The notes beneath the pieces are model-generated. The model did no database searches, was not told where the DNA came from, and saw only the letters and a program-made list of their open reading frames with translations. The position numbers and the translations under genes are program-made. Below, piece by piece: positions 28,367-38,486 of a stretch of DNA of 64,000 nucleotides. The first letter of the stretch is position 1. Each line of letters starts with the position of its first letter. This DNA is from Pseudomonas benzenivorans (GTDB lineage Bacteria > Pseudomonadota > Gammaproteobacteria > Pseudomonadales > Pseudomonadaceae), in the NCBI RefSeq assembly GCF_024397895.1, contig NZ_CP073346.1, forward strand, positions 1-64,000. The letters run 5' to 3'.

Positions 28367-29200
28367 TCAATCGTCCTGCTCAGTTGCGCCGGGCGCCTCG
28401 ACGGCAGGCAAGTCGAAGAACCGCCGGGCGCAAGCGGTGCTGTGCGCCGCCAGGCTTTCCAGGGATTCGCCCCGGTGCAGCGCCACCTCACGCAGGACCT
28501 CGACCAGCAGCGCCGGCTCGTTGCGGCCGCTCTTGGGCTTTGGGCGCAGACTGCGCGGCAACAGATAGGGGGAGTCGCTTTCCAGCATCAGGCGGCCGAC
28601 CGGGATTTCCCGGACCAGCGGGTGCAGGTGACTGCCGCGGCGCTCATCGCAGATCCAGCCGGTGATACCGATATGCAGGTCGAGATCGAGGTAATTGAAC
28701 AGCGCGCGTTTTTCCCCGGTGAAGCAGTGCACCACCGCCGCCGGCAAGCGGTCACGGTAGTCGCGAAGTATCTCCAGCAAGCGCTGGTCGGCATCGCGTT
28801 CGTGCAAAAAGACCGGCCTCTGCAGGCTTACGGCCAGGGCCAGCTGTTCTTCCAGGGCCTTTTCCTGCAGCGGCCGCGGTGAAAAATCGCGATTGAAGTC
28901 GAGGCCGCATTCCCCGACGGCGCGCACCTGCGGCTCGGCCAGCAGCGCCTTCAGGCGGGCGGCGCTGTCGCTGTTCCAGCCCTTGGCGTCGTGGGGATGA
29001 ACGCCCGCTGTACTGAACAGCCGTGCTCCGGATTCATCCAGTTGCCGGCACAACTCGATGGCCTGTTCGCTCTCGTCCAGGCTGGTGCCAGTTACCAGCA
29101 TCTGGCAGACGCCGGCGGCGAACGCCCGTGCAAGCAGGGCTTCGTGCTGGCCGGCAAAGCTGGGGTGGGTCAGATTGACGCCGATGTCGATGAGTTGCAT
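28367..29200 (-). CDS. tatD: TatD family metal-dependent DNase
   Basis: TatD is a magnesium-dependent 3'-5' exonuclease linked to oxidative DNA damage repair. The 277-residue TIM-barrel protein begins [10 protein letters not shown] as in E. coli TatD and shows the metal ligands Glu97 in GECGLDF, His133 in FLHERD, His158 in VHCFTG and Asp209 in LESDSPYL. The C-terminus is slightly longer than that of E. coli TatD. It stands alone on the minus strand; no tatABC genes are near. Confidence 0.93.
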   Translation of the reverse strand: MQLIDIGVNLTHPSFAGQHEALLARAFAAGVCQMLVTGTSLDESEQAIELCRQLDESGARLFSTAGVHPHDAKGWNSDSAARLKALLAEPQVRAVGECGLDFNRDFSPRPLQEKALEEQLALAVSLQRPVFLHERDADQRLLEILRDYRDRLPAAVVHCFTGEKRALFNYLDLDLHIGITGWICDERRGSHLHPLVREIPVGRLMLESDSPYLLPRSLRPKPKSGRNEPALLVEVLREVALHRGESLESLAAHSTACARRFFDLPAVEAPGATEQDD

Positions 29201-29434
29201 GGTGCTACCCGCTGGCTGGAGAGGGGCAGCATAGCAGAGCTTTTTGTCGATCTATACCTTGAGTATTTTCAATGACTTAAGTGCTTATTCTGATGTTGTC
29301 TGACAGGCTGCTCTGGCTTCCGGACGCGTGCTGTGCGACTCTCGGCGCGCCGCGCGCTCAGGGAACCCATGGGCCGTAGCCGTACTCTCATTGAGCCTGC
29401 TCGTGGAGCGAGCCGACCCTGTCCTGGAGCCGCG

Positions 29435-30823
29435 ATGTCGCGAGCCTTGCTGGTGCTTTGCCTGTCGCTACTGCTGCCGCTGTCGGCCGCAGCGCGCGTG
29501 GCCGGCCCGCCGGAAGTGGTTCGGGCCGCACCGCCGCGCGACCTGGCGAGCATCCGTAGCAGCGGCGAATTGCGTGTGCTGGTCAACCAGAGCCGCAACA
29601 GCTCGGGCGAGATCAAAGGGCAGAGCATCGGCGTGGAGTACCATCGCCTGCGCGCGCTGGAGCAGTACCTCAACCGCAGCGGCGGCGGGGCGCCGCTCAA
29701 GGTCAGGATGATTCCCAAGGCCAAGGATCAACTCCTCGCGGCGCTGCGGCGCGGTGAAGGCGACCTGGTCGCCCCCGGTGAGCTGCTGGGTTCCGGGGCC
29801 GGCCGCGATGTTCGCTCCAGCACGGCCATCCGCAACAACGTGCCGCTGATCGTGGTCGCGCGCCAGGGCGACCGCCGTTACCTGAGCCTGGAGCAGATGT
29901 CCGGTCGCAGCCTGGCGCTACCCGCGGGCAGCGCCGCGGGCGAGGCGGTGCGGCGAATCAACAAGCAGTTGCTGCAGCGCAAGCGGCCGCCGATCATCGT
30001 CGAGTGGGTCGATCCGAGCTTGGCCGTGGAGGATGTGCTGGAGATGGTCCAGGCCGGCATCTTCAGTGTCACCGCGGTGGAACAGCCGATTGCCGAGCGC
30101 TGGGCCAAGGTCTTGCCCAAGCTGCGCCTGGAGCGCCATCTGGTGCTGGCCAGCGACGGCGATTTGCGCTGGTTCGTGCGCCGCGATGCGCCGGCCCTGG
30201 CGGCGAGCATCGACCGCTTCCTCAAGGGCTATCGCACTCCGGATGATCAGGACGCGACCTTTCAGCGCATCTATCGGCGCCTGTACAAGGTCCACTACCC
30301 CTTGGGGCGCAACGAGCGCCAGCGTCTGGAAAAGCTGCGGCCGGTGTTTCAGCGGCATGCCGCCGAGCAGAAGTTCGACTGGCTGGCCCTGGCAGCCCTG
30401 GCATTCAAGGAGTCCACCCTCAATCCCAATGCCCGGGGCGCTGGTGGCGCCACCGGGCTGATGCAGATCACCCCGGCGGCGGCCCGTAGCGTCGGGGTCG
30501 GCAATATCGGTGCACTGGAAAACAACGTGCAAGCCAGCGCGCGCTACCTGGCGATGATTCGCCGCCAGTATTTCAGTAGCCCCCAGCTCAATGAGCGCGA
30601 GCGCATGGCGTTCGTGCTGGCCGGCTACAACCTCGGCCCGCACCGGGTGCAGAGCATGCGGGCCGAGGCTCGGCGCCGTGGGTTGAATCCCAACCAGTGG
30701 TTCTTCCAGGTCGAGCGAGTGGCCATGGAGCAGGTCGGTATGGGGGTGGTCAGCTACGTCAACAGTGTCAACAAGTACTACTTGGCCTATGACCGTGAGC
30801 GCTACCTATTGGAGCCGCACTGA
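29435..30823 (+). CDS. Membrane-bound lytic murein transglycosylase F-like protein
   Basis: A 462-residue exported protein with a signal peptide at about 1-20, a substrate-binding-protein-like domain at about 40-265, and a C-terminal SLT domain with catalytic Glu326 in FKESTLNPNARG and the GLMQITP motif. This is the MltF architecture: lytic cleavage of peptidoglycan with 1,6-anhydro product, regulated by the N-terminal domain. The ATG at 29435 is used, with TGGAG five bases upstream; the frame is open from 29333. No lipobox is seen, unlike some lytic transglycosylases. Confidence 0.9.
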   Translation: MSRALLVLCLSLLLPLSAAARVAGPPEVVRAAPPRDLASIRSSGELRVLVNQSRNSSGEIKGQSIGVEYHRLRALEQYLNRSGGGAPLKVRMIPKAKDQLLAALRRGEGDLVAPGELLGSGAGRDVRSSTAIRNNVPLIVVARQGDRRYLSLEQMSGRSLALPAGSAAGEAVRRINKQLLQRKRPPIIVEWVDPSLAVEDVLEMVQAGIFSVTAVEQPIAERWAKVLPKLRLERHLVLASDGDLRWFVRRDAPALAASIDRFLKGYRTPDDQDATFQRIYRRLYKVHYPLGRNERQRLEKLRPVFQRHAAEQKFDWLALAALAFKESTLNPNARGAGGATGLMQITPAAARSVGVGNIGALENNVQASARYLAMIRRQYFSSPQLNERERMAFVLAGYNLGPHRVQSMRAEARRRGLNPNQWFFQVERVAMEQVGMGVVSYVNSVNKYYLAYDRERYLLEPH

Positions 30824-30852
30824 TGGCCAATCGAGACTGAACAATCTATATA

Positions 30853-30910
30853 ACAGATAAAAGTGAACGGTTAATTGCGCTTTTTATATCTGTAAATCTG
30901 TTTAATCTGT
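30853..30910. promoter_or_regulatory. Repeated ATCTGT motif upstream of the DoxX gene
   Basis: The motif ATCTGT occurs on the plus strand at 30888-30893, 30896-30901 and 30905-30910, and inverted (ACAGAT) at 30853-30858. It lies in an AT-rich stretch of about 100 bases directly before the DoxX gene. This looks like a regulator-binding array or an AT-rich promoter. The regulator is unknown. Confidence 0.35.
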
Positions 30911-30942
30911 GCCCATCTCCCCCGACATAAGGAATGCTGCAC

Positions 30943-31377
30943 ATGAATGCTCTCATCAAATCCGTGGCTACCACCCAAGCCGGCTACGGCCTGACCGTGC
31001 TCCGTATCATCGCCGGCGTAACCTTCGCCGCCCATGGCGCGCAAAAGCTGTTTGGCTGGTTCGGCGGATACGGCCTGGAGGGCGTTGGCCAGTGGATGGA
31101 AAGCATCGGCCTGGCGCCGGGCTATTTGATGGCGCTGCTGGCCGGCGGTGCGGAATTCTTCGGCGGACTGGCGCTGATTGTTGGCGTGCTGGCCCGTCCG
31201 GCGGCGGCGGTGCTGGCTTTGACGATGGTGGTGGCGATCGTCAGTGTGCACCTGGTCAACGGCTTCTTCATGGAAAACGAGGGCTACGAGTACGCCCTGG
31301 CCCTGCTGGCCATCAGTGTCGCGGTACTGGTCGAAGGCGCTGGCAAGCTGTCATTGGACAAGCGTTTCGCCAACTAA
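30943..31377 (+). CDS. DoxX family membrane protein
   Basis: A 144-residue inner-membrane protein with four predicted helices and the DoxX signature LRIIAGVTFAAHGAQKLFGW, then GGAEFFGGLALIVG. Family members are linked to redox or thiol stress. AAGGA at 30929-30933 suits the ATG at 30943 (nine bases) better than the ATG at 30934. A strong bidirectional terminator follows. The AT-rich upstream region with repeated ATCTGT suggests specific regulation. Confidence 0.88.
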   Translation: MNALIKSVATTQAGYGLTVLRIIAGVTFAAHGAQKLFGWFGGYGLEGVGQWMESIGLAPGYLMALLAGGAEFFGGLALIVGVLARPAAAVLALTMVVAIVSVHLVNGFFMENEGYEYALALLAISVAVLVEGAGKLSLDKRFAN

Positions 31378-31388
31378 GCCCAACTGTC

Positions 31389-31419
31389 GCAAAAGGCCCG
31401 CCACGTGCGGGCCTTTTGC
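31389..31419. terminator. Bidirectional terminator between the DoxX and lif genes
   Basis: A perfect 13-bp palindrome, GCAAAAGGCCCGC (31389-31401) with GCGGGCCTTTTGC (31407-31419), has loop CACGT and lies between two convergent stop codons. The flanking A4 and T4 runs serve both strands. Confidence 0.92.
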
Positions 31420-31422
31420 GTT

Positions 31423-32457
31423 TCAGGGGGATGCCGGACTGCGCGCCTCGGCCAGTTGTTCGGCGGCGGACAGGCGCAGACGCTCGCGCTCATCGAAGTG
31501 CTCACTGGCCAAGCGCTCGATGGCGGCGGCCTTGTCGCCGGCACTGAGGCCGCGACTGGCCTCGATCCTGGCCTTCGCTTCGCGGTAGTCGCCCAGCCGC
31601 CGTGCCCAGGCCAGGCGCTTCTGGTTCAGCGCCTCGAGGCGTTGTGTGGCTTGTGCGCCAACCAGCTGCTGGCGCAATTGTCGGACCCGCTCGGGACTGG
31701 CGCCAGCGGCCTGCAGCTTGGCGGTCTGCGCGCGCAGCTCATTTTGCAGCTGCGGCAGGAGGCTGGCCTGCAGTTCCGGCGGCAGGCCGTCACGCAACCG
31801 ATCCACTGCGGCGGCCTTGGCCGCGTCGTCCAGATTGACGTCCTGCTGGATTGCCAGGCGTTGCAGGCTGAACTGGTTGTACGCCTCCTCGCCGGCGAAG
31901 AACGCCTGGTGTGCGTCGCGGCTGAACAGGCGAGCACGCAACGCCTGAACCGCCGCCTCGCGTCGACGCAGGGCGTCGAGGCTGGCCAGTTGCGGCCAAT
32001 CGCGCTCGATAAGGACCAGCTCGCGGCGGTAGTCAAGGTATTGCGTCAGCAGGGCCAACGCCTCACCTCGAGCCGGCTCTTGCAGTTGGCCGCCAATGTA
32101 GGCCTGCAGGCGCTCGACGCTGGCGCGCACGGGCTCCTCGCCGATGGCCGCAAGGAAGTAATCGAAGATGCGGCGGATGTCTTGGCTGAGCATCAATCGG
32201 CCCGCTTCATCGACCTGGAACGCACCGTCGACCTGAGTGCCAGAGAACGAGCCGGGCAGTGTTTTCATCTTGCTGCCATCGGTCGACGTCCTAGGCGGCA
32301 AGGTGGCCGGCAACGACTCGGTGGCGGCGTCCTGCGCGACTGCCGGTGGTGCAGCCATTGTCGGCGCCTCGGCAGGGGGATGCGCCAGATCCAGGTAGAG
32401 AAAGGTGGCGACGGCAGTCAGGAACATCAGAGGTGAGAACAGCAGCAGTTTTTTCAC
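31423..32457 (-). CDS. lif: Lipase-specific foldase (Lif)
   Basis: Lif is a membrane-anchored periplasmic chaperone that folds the secreted lipase LipA. The 344-residue protein has an N-terminal membrane anchor (1-22), a Pro/Ala-rich linker and then the long helical scaffold. The family motif around [13 protein letters not shown], near residue 95-107, is present. Translation starts at a GTG with no clear ribosome site. It lies 66 bases after lipA on the same strand, and a very strong stem-loop in that gap (32497-32513) may set its expression below that of lipA. Confidence 0.95.
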   Translation of the reverse strand: MKKLLLFSPLMFLTAVATFLYLDLAHPPAEAPTMAAPPAVAQDAATESLPATLPPRTSTDGSKMKTLPGSFSGTQVDGAFQVDEAGRLMLSQDIRRIFDYFLAAIGEEPVRASVERLQAYIGGQLQEPARGEALALLTQYLDYRRELVLIERDWPQLASLDALRRREAAVQALRARLFSRDAHQAFFAGEEAYNQFSLQRLAIQQDVNLDDAAKAAAVDRLRDGLPPELQASLLPQLQNELRAQTAKLQAAGASPERVRQLRQQLVGAQATQRLEALNQKRLAWARRLGDYREAKARIEASRGLSAGDKAAAIERLASEHFDERERLRLSAAEQLAEARSPASP

Positions 32458-32496
32458 GAATCGATTCGCTGAGCAGAGTTGGAAAGGCGGCGAGGC

Positions 32497-32513
32497 GGGG
32501 CCCGGCGGGCCCC
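32497..32513 (-). repeat. Stem-loop between lipA and lif
   Basis: A perfect 7-bp GC-only inverted repeat, GGGGCCC - GGC - GGGCCCC, lies in the 66-base intercistronic gap. There is no T-tract. It could slow 3' decay of the lipA part of the transcript or partially terminate before lif. Confidence 0.6.
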
Positions 32514-32523
32514 GGTCAGGGGC

Positions 32524-33553
<1,030 letters not shown>

Positions 33554-33562
33554 CAGGCAGGC

Positions 33563-33577
33563 GCAGGAAACGTGCCA
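33563..33577 (-). promoter_or_regulatory. Predicted sigma-54 promoter of lipA
   Basis: On the minus strand the sequence reads TGGCACGTTTCCTGC. It has the invariant GG and GC separated by ten bases and differs from TGGCACG-N4-TTGC at one position. It lies 95 bases upstream of the lipA ATG. Lipase promoters of P. aeruginosa and P. alcaligenes are known to need RpoN together with a LipR/CbrB-type activator, which supports the call. Confidence 0.8.
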
Positions 33578-33631
33578 CGTTCCGTGCGAAGCGGCCGGCG
33601 CGGCTCTGGATTAGGTACTGGCGTGCTATTT

Positions 33632-33646
33632 AGTCCGGTCAGGACT
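33632..33646. promoter_or_regulatory. Inverted repeat upstream of the lipA sigma-54 promoter
   Basis: AGTCC - GGTCA - GGACT lies about 55 bases upstream of the -24 element, a reasonable distance for an enhancer-binding activator site. It is the only clear dyad in this part of the gap. No activator gene is in the window. Confidence 0.35.
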
Positions 33647-33689
33647 TTGCCTCCAGGGGGTGGTCTTGTTACGGGGCGAAACGCCGCGT

Positions 33690-34214
33690 TCAGTCGATTC
33701 GCAACAATGGCCACTGCTGAAGCTGGTGGTAGACGCTGCCCTGGGGGCCGGTTTCGGAGGCCAGCAGGGCGAAGTGACTCACCGGCCAATCGAAAGTTGG
33801 GCAGTCGGGTGGAGGCTGTCCACTGCAGCTCCGCATCAGGGTCAGGTGGGCGAGAAAAGAACGTTCCTCCAGCCTGAAACCGCCGGCAAGCAGCGCCTCG
33901 CCCAACCGCTCGACCAGTTCCAGGAGGGCGGCCGGGGGCTGGCTCGGCGCCAGGTAAAGCAGACCGTTGCGGCGGCGTACCAGACGGTCCAGGCGCAGCT
34001 CGAAGGCCGCGCCCTGCACGGTCGCGGCCAGGGTGCGCAGATCGGCCAGGCGACTGCTCGGCTGCTGGCCGAGGAAGGCCAGGGTCATATGCAGATTGGC
34101 CGGGATCACCGGGCGCCCCTTCAGTTGCAGCGAGTCATGCCAAGAGACGATCTGCTCGGCCAATTGGGGCGGGCAGGGCAGAGCAAAGAACAGGCGCAAG
34201 GTATCGTTCTTCAT
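33690..34214 (-). CDS. thpR: RNA 2',3'-cyclic phosphodiesterase (LigT/ThpR)
   Basis: A 174-residue protein of the 2H phosphoesterase superfamily, which hydrolyses 2',3'-cyclic phosphate ends of RNA and can seal tRNA halves in vitro. Both HxTL motifs are present: His42 in LHMTLAFLG and His123 in AHLTLMRS. Length matches the family. It lies upstream of lipA on the same strand with a 221-base gap that holds the lipA control region. Confidence 0.93.
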   Translation of the reverse strand: MKNDTLRLFFALPCPPQLAEQIVSWHDSLQLKGRPVIPANLHMTLAFLGQQPSSRLADLRTLAATVQGAAFELRLDRLVRRRNGLLYLAPSQPPAALLELVERLGEALLAGGFRLEERSFLAHLTLMRSCSGQPPPDCPTFDWPVSHFALLASETGPQGSVYHQLQQWPLLRID

Positions 34215-34241
34215 GGCATGGCTTCGGTTGCAACGTGTCTG

Positions 34242-34271
34242 TTGACAGTATCGCGCAGCCTTCTCTAGGAT
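34242..34271 (+). promoter_or_regulatory. Predicted sigma-70 promoter
   Basis: TTGACA (34242-34247) and TAGGAT (34266-34271) are separated by 18 bases on the plus strand, in the divergent gap between thpR and the small gene at 34438. Transcription would start near 34278, almost at an ATG (34280) that opens a 15-codon frame. Confidence 0.6.
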
Positions 34272-34437
34272 GCCGACTCATGCGCCGATTTAAACAGCTA
34301 CTTGCGGGGCGCCGGGTCACTGCCTAAGGCAGGGCTCTTAGAGGATTGCTGCGAAGCCCTCGAAATACCGCTAAAGCGCTGGTTCGGTGTCGCCTCCCAC
34401 CGCTGCCCAGCGGGATTTCCGAGGCGGAGACGCGAGC

Positions 34438-34746
34438 ATGACCTGTCCCCAACCGCTGATTCGACTGGCCCCGATTACCACGGGCCTGACCCTGCGCAAC
34501 GCCAAGATACTGCTTGGCGGCAGCCATCAGCCGACGCTATTGCGCTATCTCGACGGCTGGCCCAAGCGCTGGGGCGGCTCGCCGACCTTCCTGATTCAGT
34601 TCACTCACGATGGGGAAACCCTGAATCGATTCGCCAGCAACAGTTTCGATCTGGCGGTGATCCAGGCGCCGAGCGCGGCGCAGCTGGAGGATACCGTGCG
34701 CGAGCTGACCCGGGTCGCCCGCCAAGGCCTGATCACCCGCCGCTAG
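34438..34746 (+). CDS. Small conserved protein of unknown function
   Basis: A 102-residue cytoplasmic protein with no signal peptide or membrane helix. It alternates predicted strands and helices (TFLIQFTHDGE, FDLAVIQAPSAAQLEDTVRE), and the second half recalls the last strands of a Rossmann-like fold without any catalytic motif. The ATG at 34438 has GGAG about eight bases upstream. It is preceded by a good promoter and converges with greB. I do not recognise a family. Confidence 0.65.
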   Translation: MTCPQPLIRLAPITTGLTLRNAKILLGGSHQPTLLRYLDGWPKRWGGSPTFLIQFTHDGETLNRFASNSFDLAVIQAPSAAQLEDTVRELTRVARQGLITRR

Positions 34747-34757
34747 GCCGCTCAGGT

Positions 34758-35255
34758 TCAGGGGTAGTCGATCGCCACCACGTACCAGGTCTTCTCGCCG
34801 GTGGGCGTCTGCACTCGCACCTCGGCATCCAGGGGTTTGCCGACCAGGGCACGGGCCAGCGGCGAGTCGATGCTGATCAGGTTCAGCTTCAGGTCGAGCT
34901 CGTCCGGCCCGACGATGCGGTAGCGCGCCTCTTGGCCATCTTCGTCCTCGAGGGTGACCCAGGCACCGAAGTAGACTTTGTCGGGATCGCTTGGACGAGC
35001 GCTGACCACCTTGAGGCTTTCCAGGCGCTTGGTGAGAAAGCGCACCCGGCTGTCGATCTCGCGCAGCATCTTCTTGCCGTAGGTGTATTCGGCATTCTCC
35101 GAACGATCGCCCTGGGCGGCTGCCTCGCTGACCGACTGGGTGACCTGGGGACGACGCACGTGCCAGAGCTCATGCAACTCGGCACGCAGGCGTGCTTCGC
35201 CCTCGGGAGTGATCAGTGGCGTGCCGGCGGAGCGGGGCGGGCGGTAACGACTCAT
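34758..35255 (-). CDS. greB: Transcription elongation factor GreB
   Basis: GreB rescues backtracked RNA polymerase by stimulating transcript cleavage through the secondary channel. The 165-residue protein has the N-terminal coiled coil with the loop [19 protein letters not shown], where the acidic tip residues lie, then the FKBP-like C-terminal domain with RYRIVGPDE and SPLARAL. The KRLE run in the second helix favours GreB over GreA. The ABC permease gene follows 33 bases downstream on the same strand. Confidence 0.93.
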   Translation of the reverse strand: MSRYRPPRSAGTPLITPEGEARLRAELHELWHVRRPQVTQSVSEAAAQGDRSENAEYTYGKKMLREIDSRVRFLTKRLESLKVVSARPSDPDKVYFGAWVTLEDEDGQEARYRIVGPDELDLKLNLISIDSPLARALVGKPLDAEVRVQTPTGEKTWYVVAIDYP

Positions 35256-35288
35256 GGGCCTACTATGCGAAAGAAAACCGCGATCTTA

Positions 35289-37793
35289 TCAGCCCTCGCG
35301 CAACACCGTCAGCGGGCTGACATTCAAGGCCCGGCGCGTGCCGATGATGCCCGCCCCTCCCACCAACAGGGCGCCGATCAACGGCAGGACCAGCAGCCAG
35401 GGGTGTGGCTGCCAGCTGAGGTCGAAGGCGAATCGATAAAGCAGGAAGCTGATCAGCTCGCAGCCCAGCGCGGCCAGCAGACCGCTGGCCGCGCCGAGCA
35501 GGGCGAACTCCGTGCGCCGTGCGCTGATCAGCAGGCGCCGTTCGGCACCCAGGGCGCGCAGCAGGGCGCCCTGACGGATGCGCTCATCCAGCGTCGCCTG
35601 CAGACCGGCGAACAATACGGCGAGCCCGGCGGCGAGGACGAACAGCAGCACATACTCGATGGCCAGGGTGACCTGGGCGACGATACTGCGCAGCTGCTTG
35701 AGCAGGGCGTCCACCTGCAGCAGGGTGACGGCGGGGAAGGCACGCGCCAGCTCAACCAGCTCGCGCTCCTGGCGGGGCGGCAGGTAGAAGCTCGTCAGGT
35801 AGGTGACCGGCAGATCCTGCAGGGTGCCCGGCTCGAAGATCATGTAGAAGTTGGGCCGGAAGTTGTTCCAGTCGACCTCCCGCAGGCTGCTGACCTGGGC
35901 GTCGCGATTGAGGCCGCCGACACTGAAGCTCAGGCGGTCGCCGAGCCTGAGCTGCAGGCTTTCCGCCAGCTTTGATTCTACGGAAACTCCTGGCAGGTCA
36001 CCGTCATCCCCCGGACTCCACCAACGACCGGCAAGTAGCTGATTGTCAGCAGGAAGCTCGCTGGCCCAGGTCAGGCTGAGGTCGCGCTGAATGGCGCGCT
36101 CGCCCTGACTTTCCTTGCTGACGATCTGTCGCACCGGCTCACCATTGATCATCACCAGGCGTCCGGGCACCACCGGGTAGAGCGTTACAGGGTGTGGCGA
36201 TAGCTGGGTGAGCCGGGCGGAGAAAGCGTCCTGCTCCGCCGGCAGCACGTTCAAGGCGAAATGGTTGGGCGCCTGGGCAGGCAGCTGTTCCTGCCAGGTG
36301 TCGAGCAGCTCGCCGCGCAGCAGGGCGATCAACGCCATGGCCAGAATGATCAGGCCGAATGCCAGCGATTGTCCGGCCGCAGCCAGGGGGTGTCGCAGCA
36401 ACTGGCCGAGCCCCAGACGCCAGGGCAGCGCAGCGCGGGCCAGCAGCCGGCGCAGGCCGCGCAGGCCGGACAACAGCAAGGCGCCGAGCAGCAGGGTCGC
36501 CAGCAGCCCGCCGCCGAGCAGGGCCAGGGTCAATTTCAGGTCCAGGCTCAGGCGCCACATGATCAGCCCCAGGGCCAGCAGTGCGGCGCCGTACACCAGC
36601 CAGGCGCTGAGCGGCACCGGCAGCAGGTCGCGCCGCAGTACTCGCAACGGTGGTACCCGGCCGAGTGCGGCCAGCGGCGGCAGTGCGAAGCCGGCCAGGG
36701 CCACCAGGCCCGTGGCCATCCCCGCCAAGGCGGGGCCCGGGCCGCCGGGTGGCAGATCGGCGGGGAGCAAGCCCTGCAGGAGGAAGAACAGGCCGTGCTG
36801 GCCCAGCCATCCCAGTAAGGCGCCGCTTAGGCTGGCGGTCAGGCCCAGCATCGCCAGTTGCAGGCTGAACAGGCTCAGTGCCTGGCGGCGTGACAGGCCC
36901 AGGCAGCGCAGCAAGGCGCTGGCGTCGAAACGTCGGGCGGCGAAGCGTGCCGCCGACAGCGCCACCGCAACGCCGGCCAGCAGCACAGCGGCCAGACTGG
37001 CCAGATTCAGGTAGCGCTCGGCACGATTCAGTGCACCCCCGACCTGGCGACTGCCGTCGCGGGCATCCTCGAGGCGCTGGTTGGCCGCTAGATTTGGCTC
37101 GACAGCCTGTCTGTAAGCCTTCAAGGCTTCGGGGGCGCCGCGCCACTGTTCGCGGTAGCGGACCCGGCTTCCCGGTTGCACCACTTCGGTGGCTGCCAGG
37201 TCGTCGAGGTGCATCAACACATGGGGCGTCAGGCTGTAGAAATCACCGGCCTCGTCCGGCAGGTAGGTCAGCACGCGACTCAAGCGCAGGCTGGTAGATC
37301 CGAGTTCGATGCGGTCGCCGACCTGCACATCCAGGGTGGCCAATACCCGCGCCTCTGCCCAGACCTCTCCGGGACGCGGGCCGGTGCCGGGTCGCTCTGC
37401 CCCATAGGGCGCGCTGGCGCTCTTGAGTTGTCCGCGCAGCGGATAGTGGCTGTCGACCGCCTTGACACTGACCAGCTGGATGGCCTCATCGCCGGCGATC
37501 ACGCTGGAGAATTCCACCAGCCGCGCGTGGTCCAGTCCGAGTTGCTTGCCTTGCTCGATCTGCGCGGGCGCGGCGGGCGAGGTGCCGGTCAGCAGCAGGT
37601 CGGCACCGAGAAACTCACTGGCGCGGCGCTGCATGCCGTCATTCAGGCGCGCACTGAAATAGCCGATTGCGGTACTGGCCGTGACCGCCACCAGCAAGGC
37701 GAAGAACAGCACGCGCAGCTCGCCGGCGCGGGCATCGCGCAGCAGCTGTCGGGTGGCCAGCGCCAGCAGCCGGTGGAACGGCAGGCCCTTCAT
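35289..37793 (-). CDS. ABC transporter permease (YbbP-like, FtsX family)
   Basis: An 834-residue permease with two FtsX domains, about ten helices and two large periplasmic loops, the layout of E. coli YbbP. It starts at the ATG overlapping the stop of the ATPase gene, so the two subunits are coupled. Systems of this kind (LolCDE/MacB-like mechanotransmission) move or extract envelope substrates. The substrate of YbbAP is not established; lysophospholipid or lipid-linked roles have been proposed because tesA is always adjacent. Confidence 0.9.
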   Translation of the reverse strand: MKGLPFHRLLALATRQLLRDARAGELRVLFFALLVAVTASTAIGYFSARLNDGMQRRASEFLGADLLLTGTSPAAPAQIEQGKQLGLDHARLVEFSSVIAGDEAIQLVSVKAVDSHYPLRGQLKSASAPYGAERPGTGPRPGEVWAEARVLATLDVQVGDRIELGSTSLRLSRVLTYLPDEAGDFYSLTPHVLMHLDDLAATEVVQPGSRVRYREQWRGAPEALKAYRQAVEPNLAANQRLEDARDGSRQVGGALNRAERYLNLASLAAVLLAGVAVALSAARFAARRFDASALLRCLGLSRRQALSLFSLQLAMLGLTASLSGALLGWLGQHGLFFLLQGLLPADLPPGGPGPALAGMATGLVALAGFALPPLAALGRVPPLRVLRRDLLPVPLSAWLVYGAALLALGLIMWRLSLDLKLTLALLGGGLLATLLLGALLLSGLRGLRRLLARAALPWRLGLGQLLRHPLAAAGQSLAFGLIILAMALIALLRGELLDTWQEQLPAQAPNHFALNVLPAEQDAFSARLTQLSPHPVTLYPVVPGRLVMINGEPVRQIVSKESQGERAIQRDLSLTWASELPADNQLLAGRWWSPGDDGDLPGVSVESKLAESLQLRLGDRLSFSVGGLNRDAQVSSLREVDWNNFRPNFYMIFEPGTLQDLPVTYLTSFYLPPRQERELVELARAFPAVTLLQVDALLKQLRSIVAQVTLAIEYVLLFVLAAGLAVLFAGLQATLDERIRQGALLRALGAERRLLISARRTEFALLGAASGLLAALGCELISFLLYRFAFDLSWQPHPWLLVLPLIGALLVGGAGIIGTRRALNVSPLTVLREG

Positions 37794-38476
37794 CAGGGCG
37801 CCACGTGGTCGACCAGGTGGCCGCCTTCCAGGTGGATCAGGCGCTGGCAGCGGTGGGCCAGGCGTTCATCGTGGGTGACCAGCACCAGGGTCGCGCCGCG
37901 CTCCTGATTGAGTTCGAACAGCAGATCACTGATGCGCTCGCCGGTGTGGCTGTCGAGGTTGCCGGTCGGCTCGTCGGCGAACAGTACCGCCGGCTCGGCG
38001 ACGAAGGCGCGGGCGATGGCCACGCGCTGCTGCTCGCCGCCGGACAGCTGGCGTGGGTAATGAGTCAGGCGCTGGCCGAGGCCGACCCGCTCGAGCAGGG
38101 CCTGGGCGCGGCCGCGGGCGTCGCGCTGTCCTTCGAGTTCAAGCGGCAGCATCACGTTCTCCAGGGCGTTCAGGCTGTCGAGCAGCTGGAACGACTGGAA
38201 GACGAAACCGACGTGCTCGGCGCGCACCCGGGCGCGCTGATCCTCATCGAGCTGCCCAAGATCATTGCCGGCCAGGGTGACCTTTCCGGCACTGGGCAGG
38301 TCGAGGCCGGCGAGCAGGCCGAGCAGGGTGGATTTACCCGATCCGGAACGGCCGACTATGGCCAGGCTGTCACCCGCATTCAGTTCGAGGGACAGGCCGT
38401 GGAGTATGGTCAACTCGCCTTCCGTGCTGGAAACCACTTTGCTAAGGTTCCGCGCGGTAAGAATGGATGAATTCAT
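37793..38476 (-). CDS. ABC transporter ATP-binding protein (YbbA-like)
   Basis: A 227-residue ABC ATPase of the LolD/MacB group: Walker [10 protein letters not shown] at 42-50, signature LSGGEQQR at 144-151, Walker B VLFADEP near 164-170 and a D-loop. It pairs with the permease downstream (1-base overlap). Its start codon is only 10 bases from the start codon of the divergent tesA gene, so each promoter must lie within the other gene's coding or leader region. This ybbA-tesA arrangement is also seen in E. coli. Confidence 0.93.
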   Translation of the reverse strand: MNSSILTARNLSKVVSSTEGELTILHGLSLELNAGDSLAIVGRSGSGKSTLLGLLAGLDLPSAGKVTLAGNDLGQLDEDQRARVRAEHVGFVFQSFQLLDSLNALENVMLPLELEGQRDARGRAQALLERVGLGQRLTHYPRQLSGGEQQRVAIARAFVAEPAVLFADEPTGNLDSHTGERISDLLFELNQERGATLVLVTHDERLAHRCQRLIHLEGGHLVDHVAP

Positions 38477-38486
38477 GGAGAGTCCG

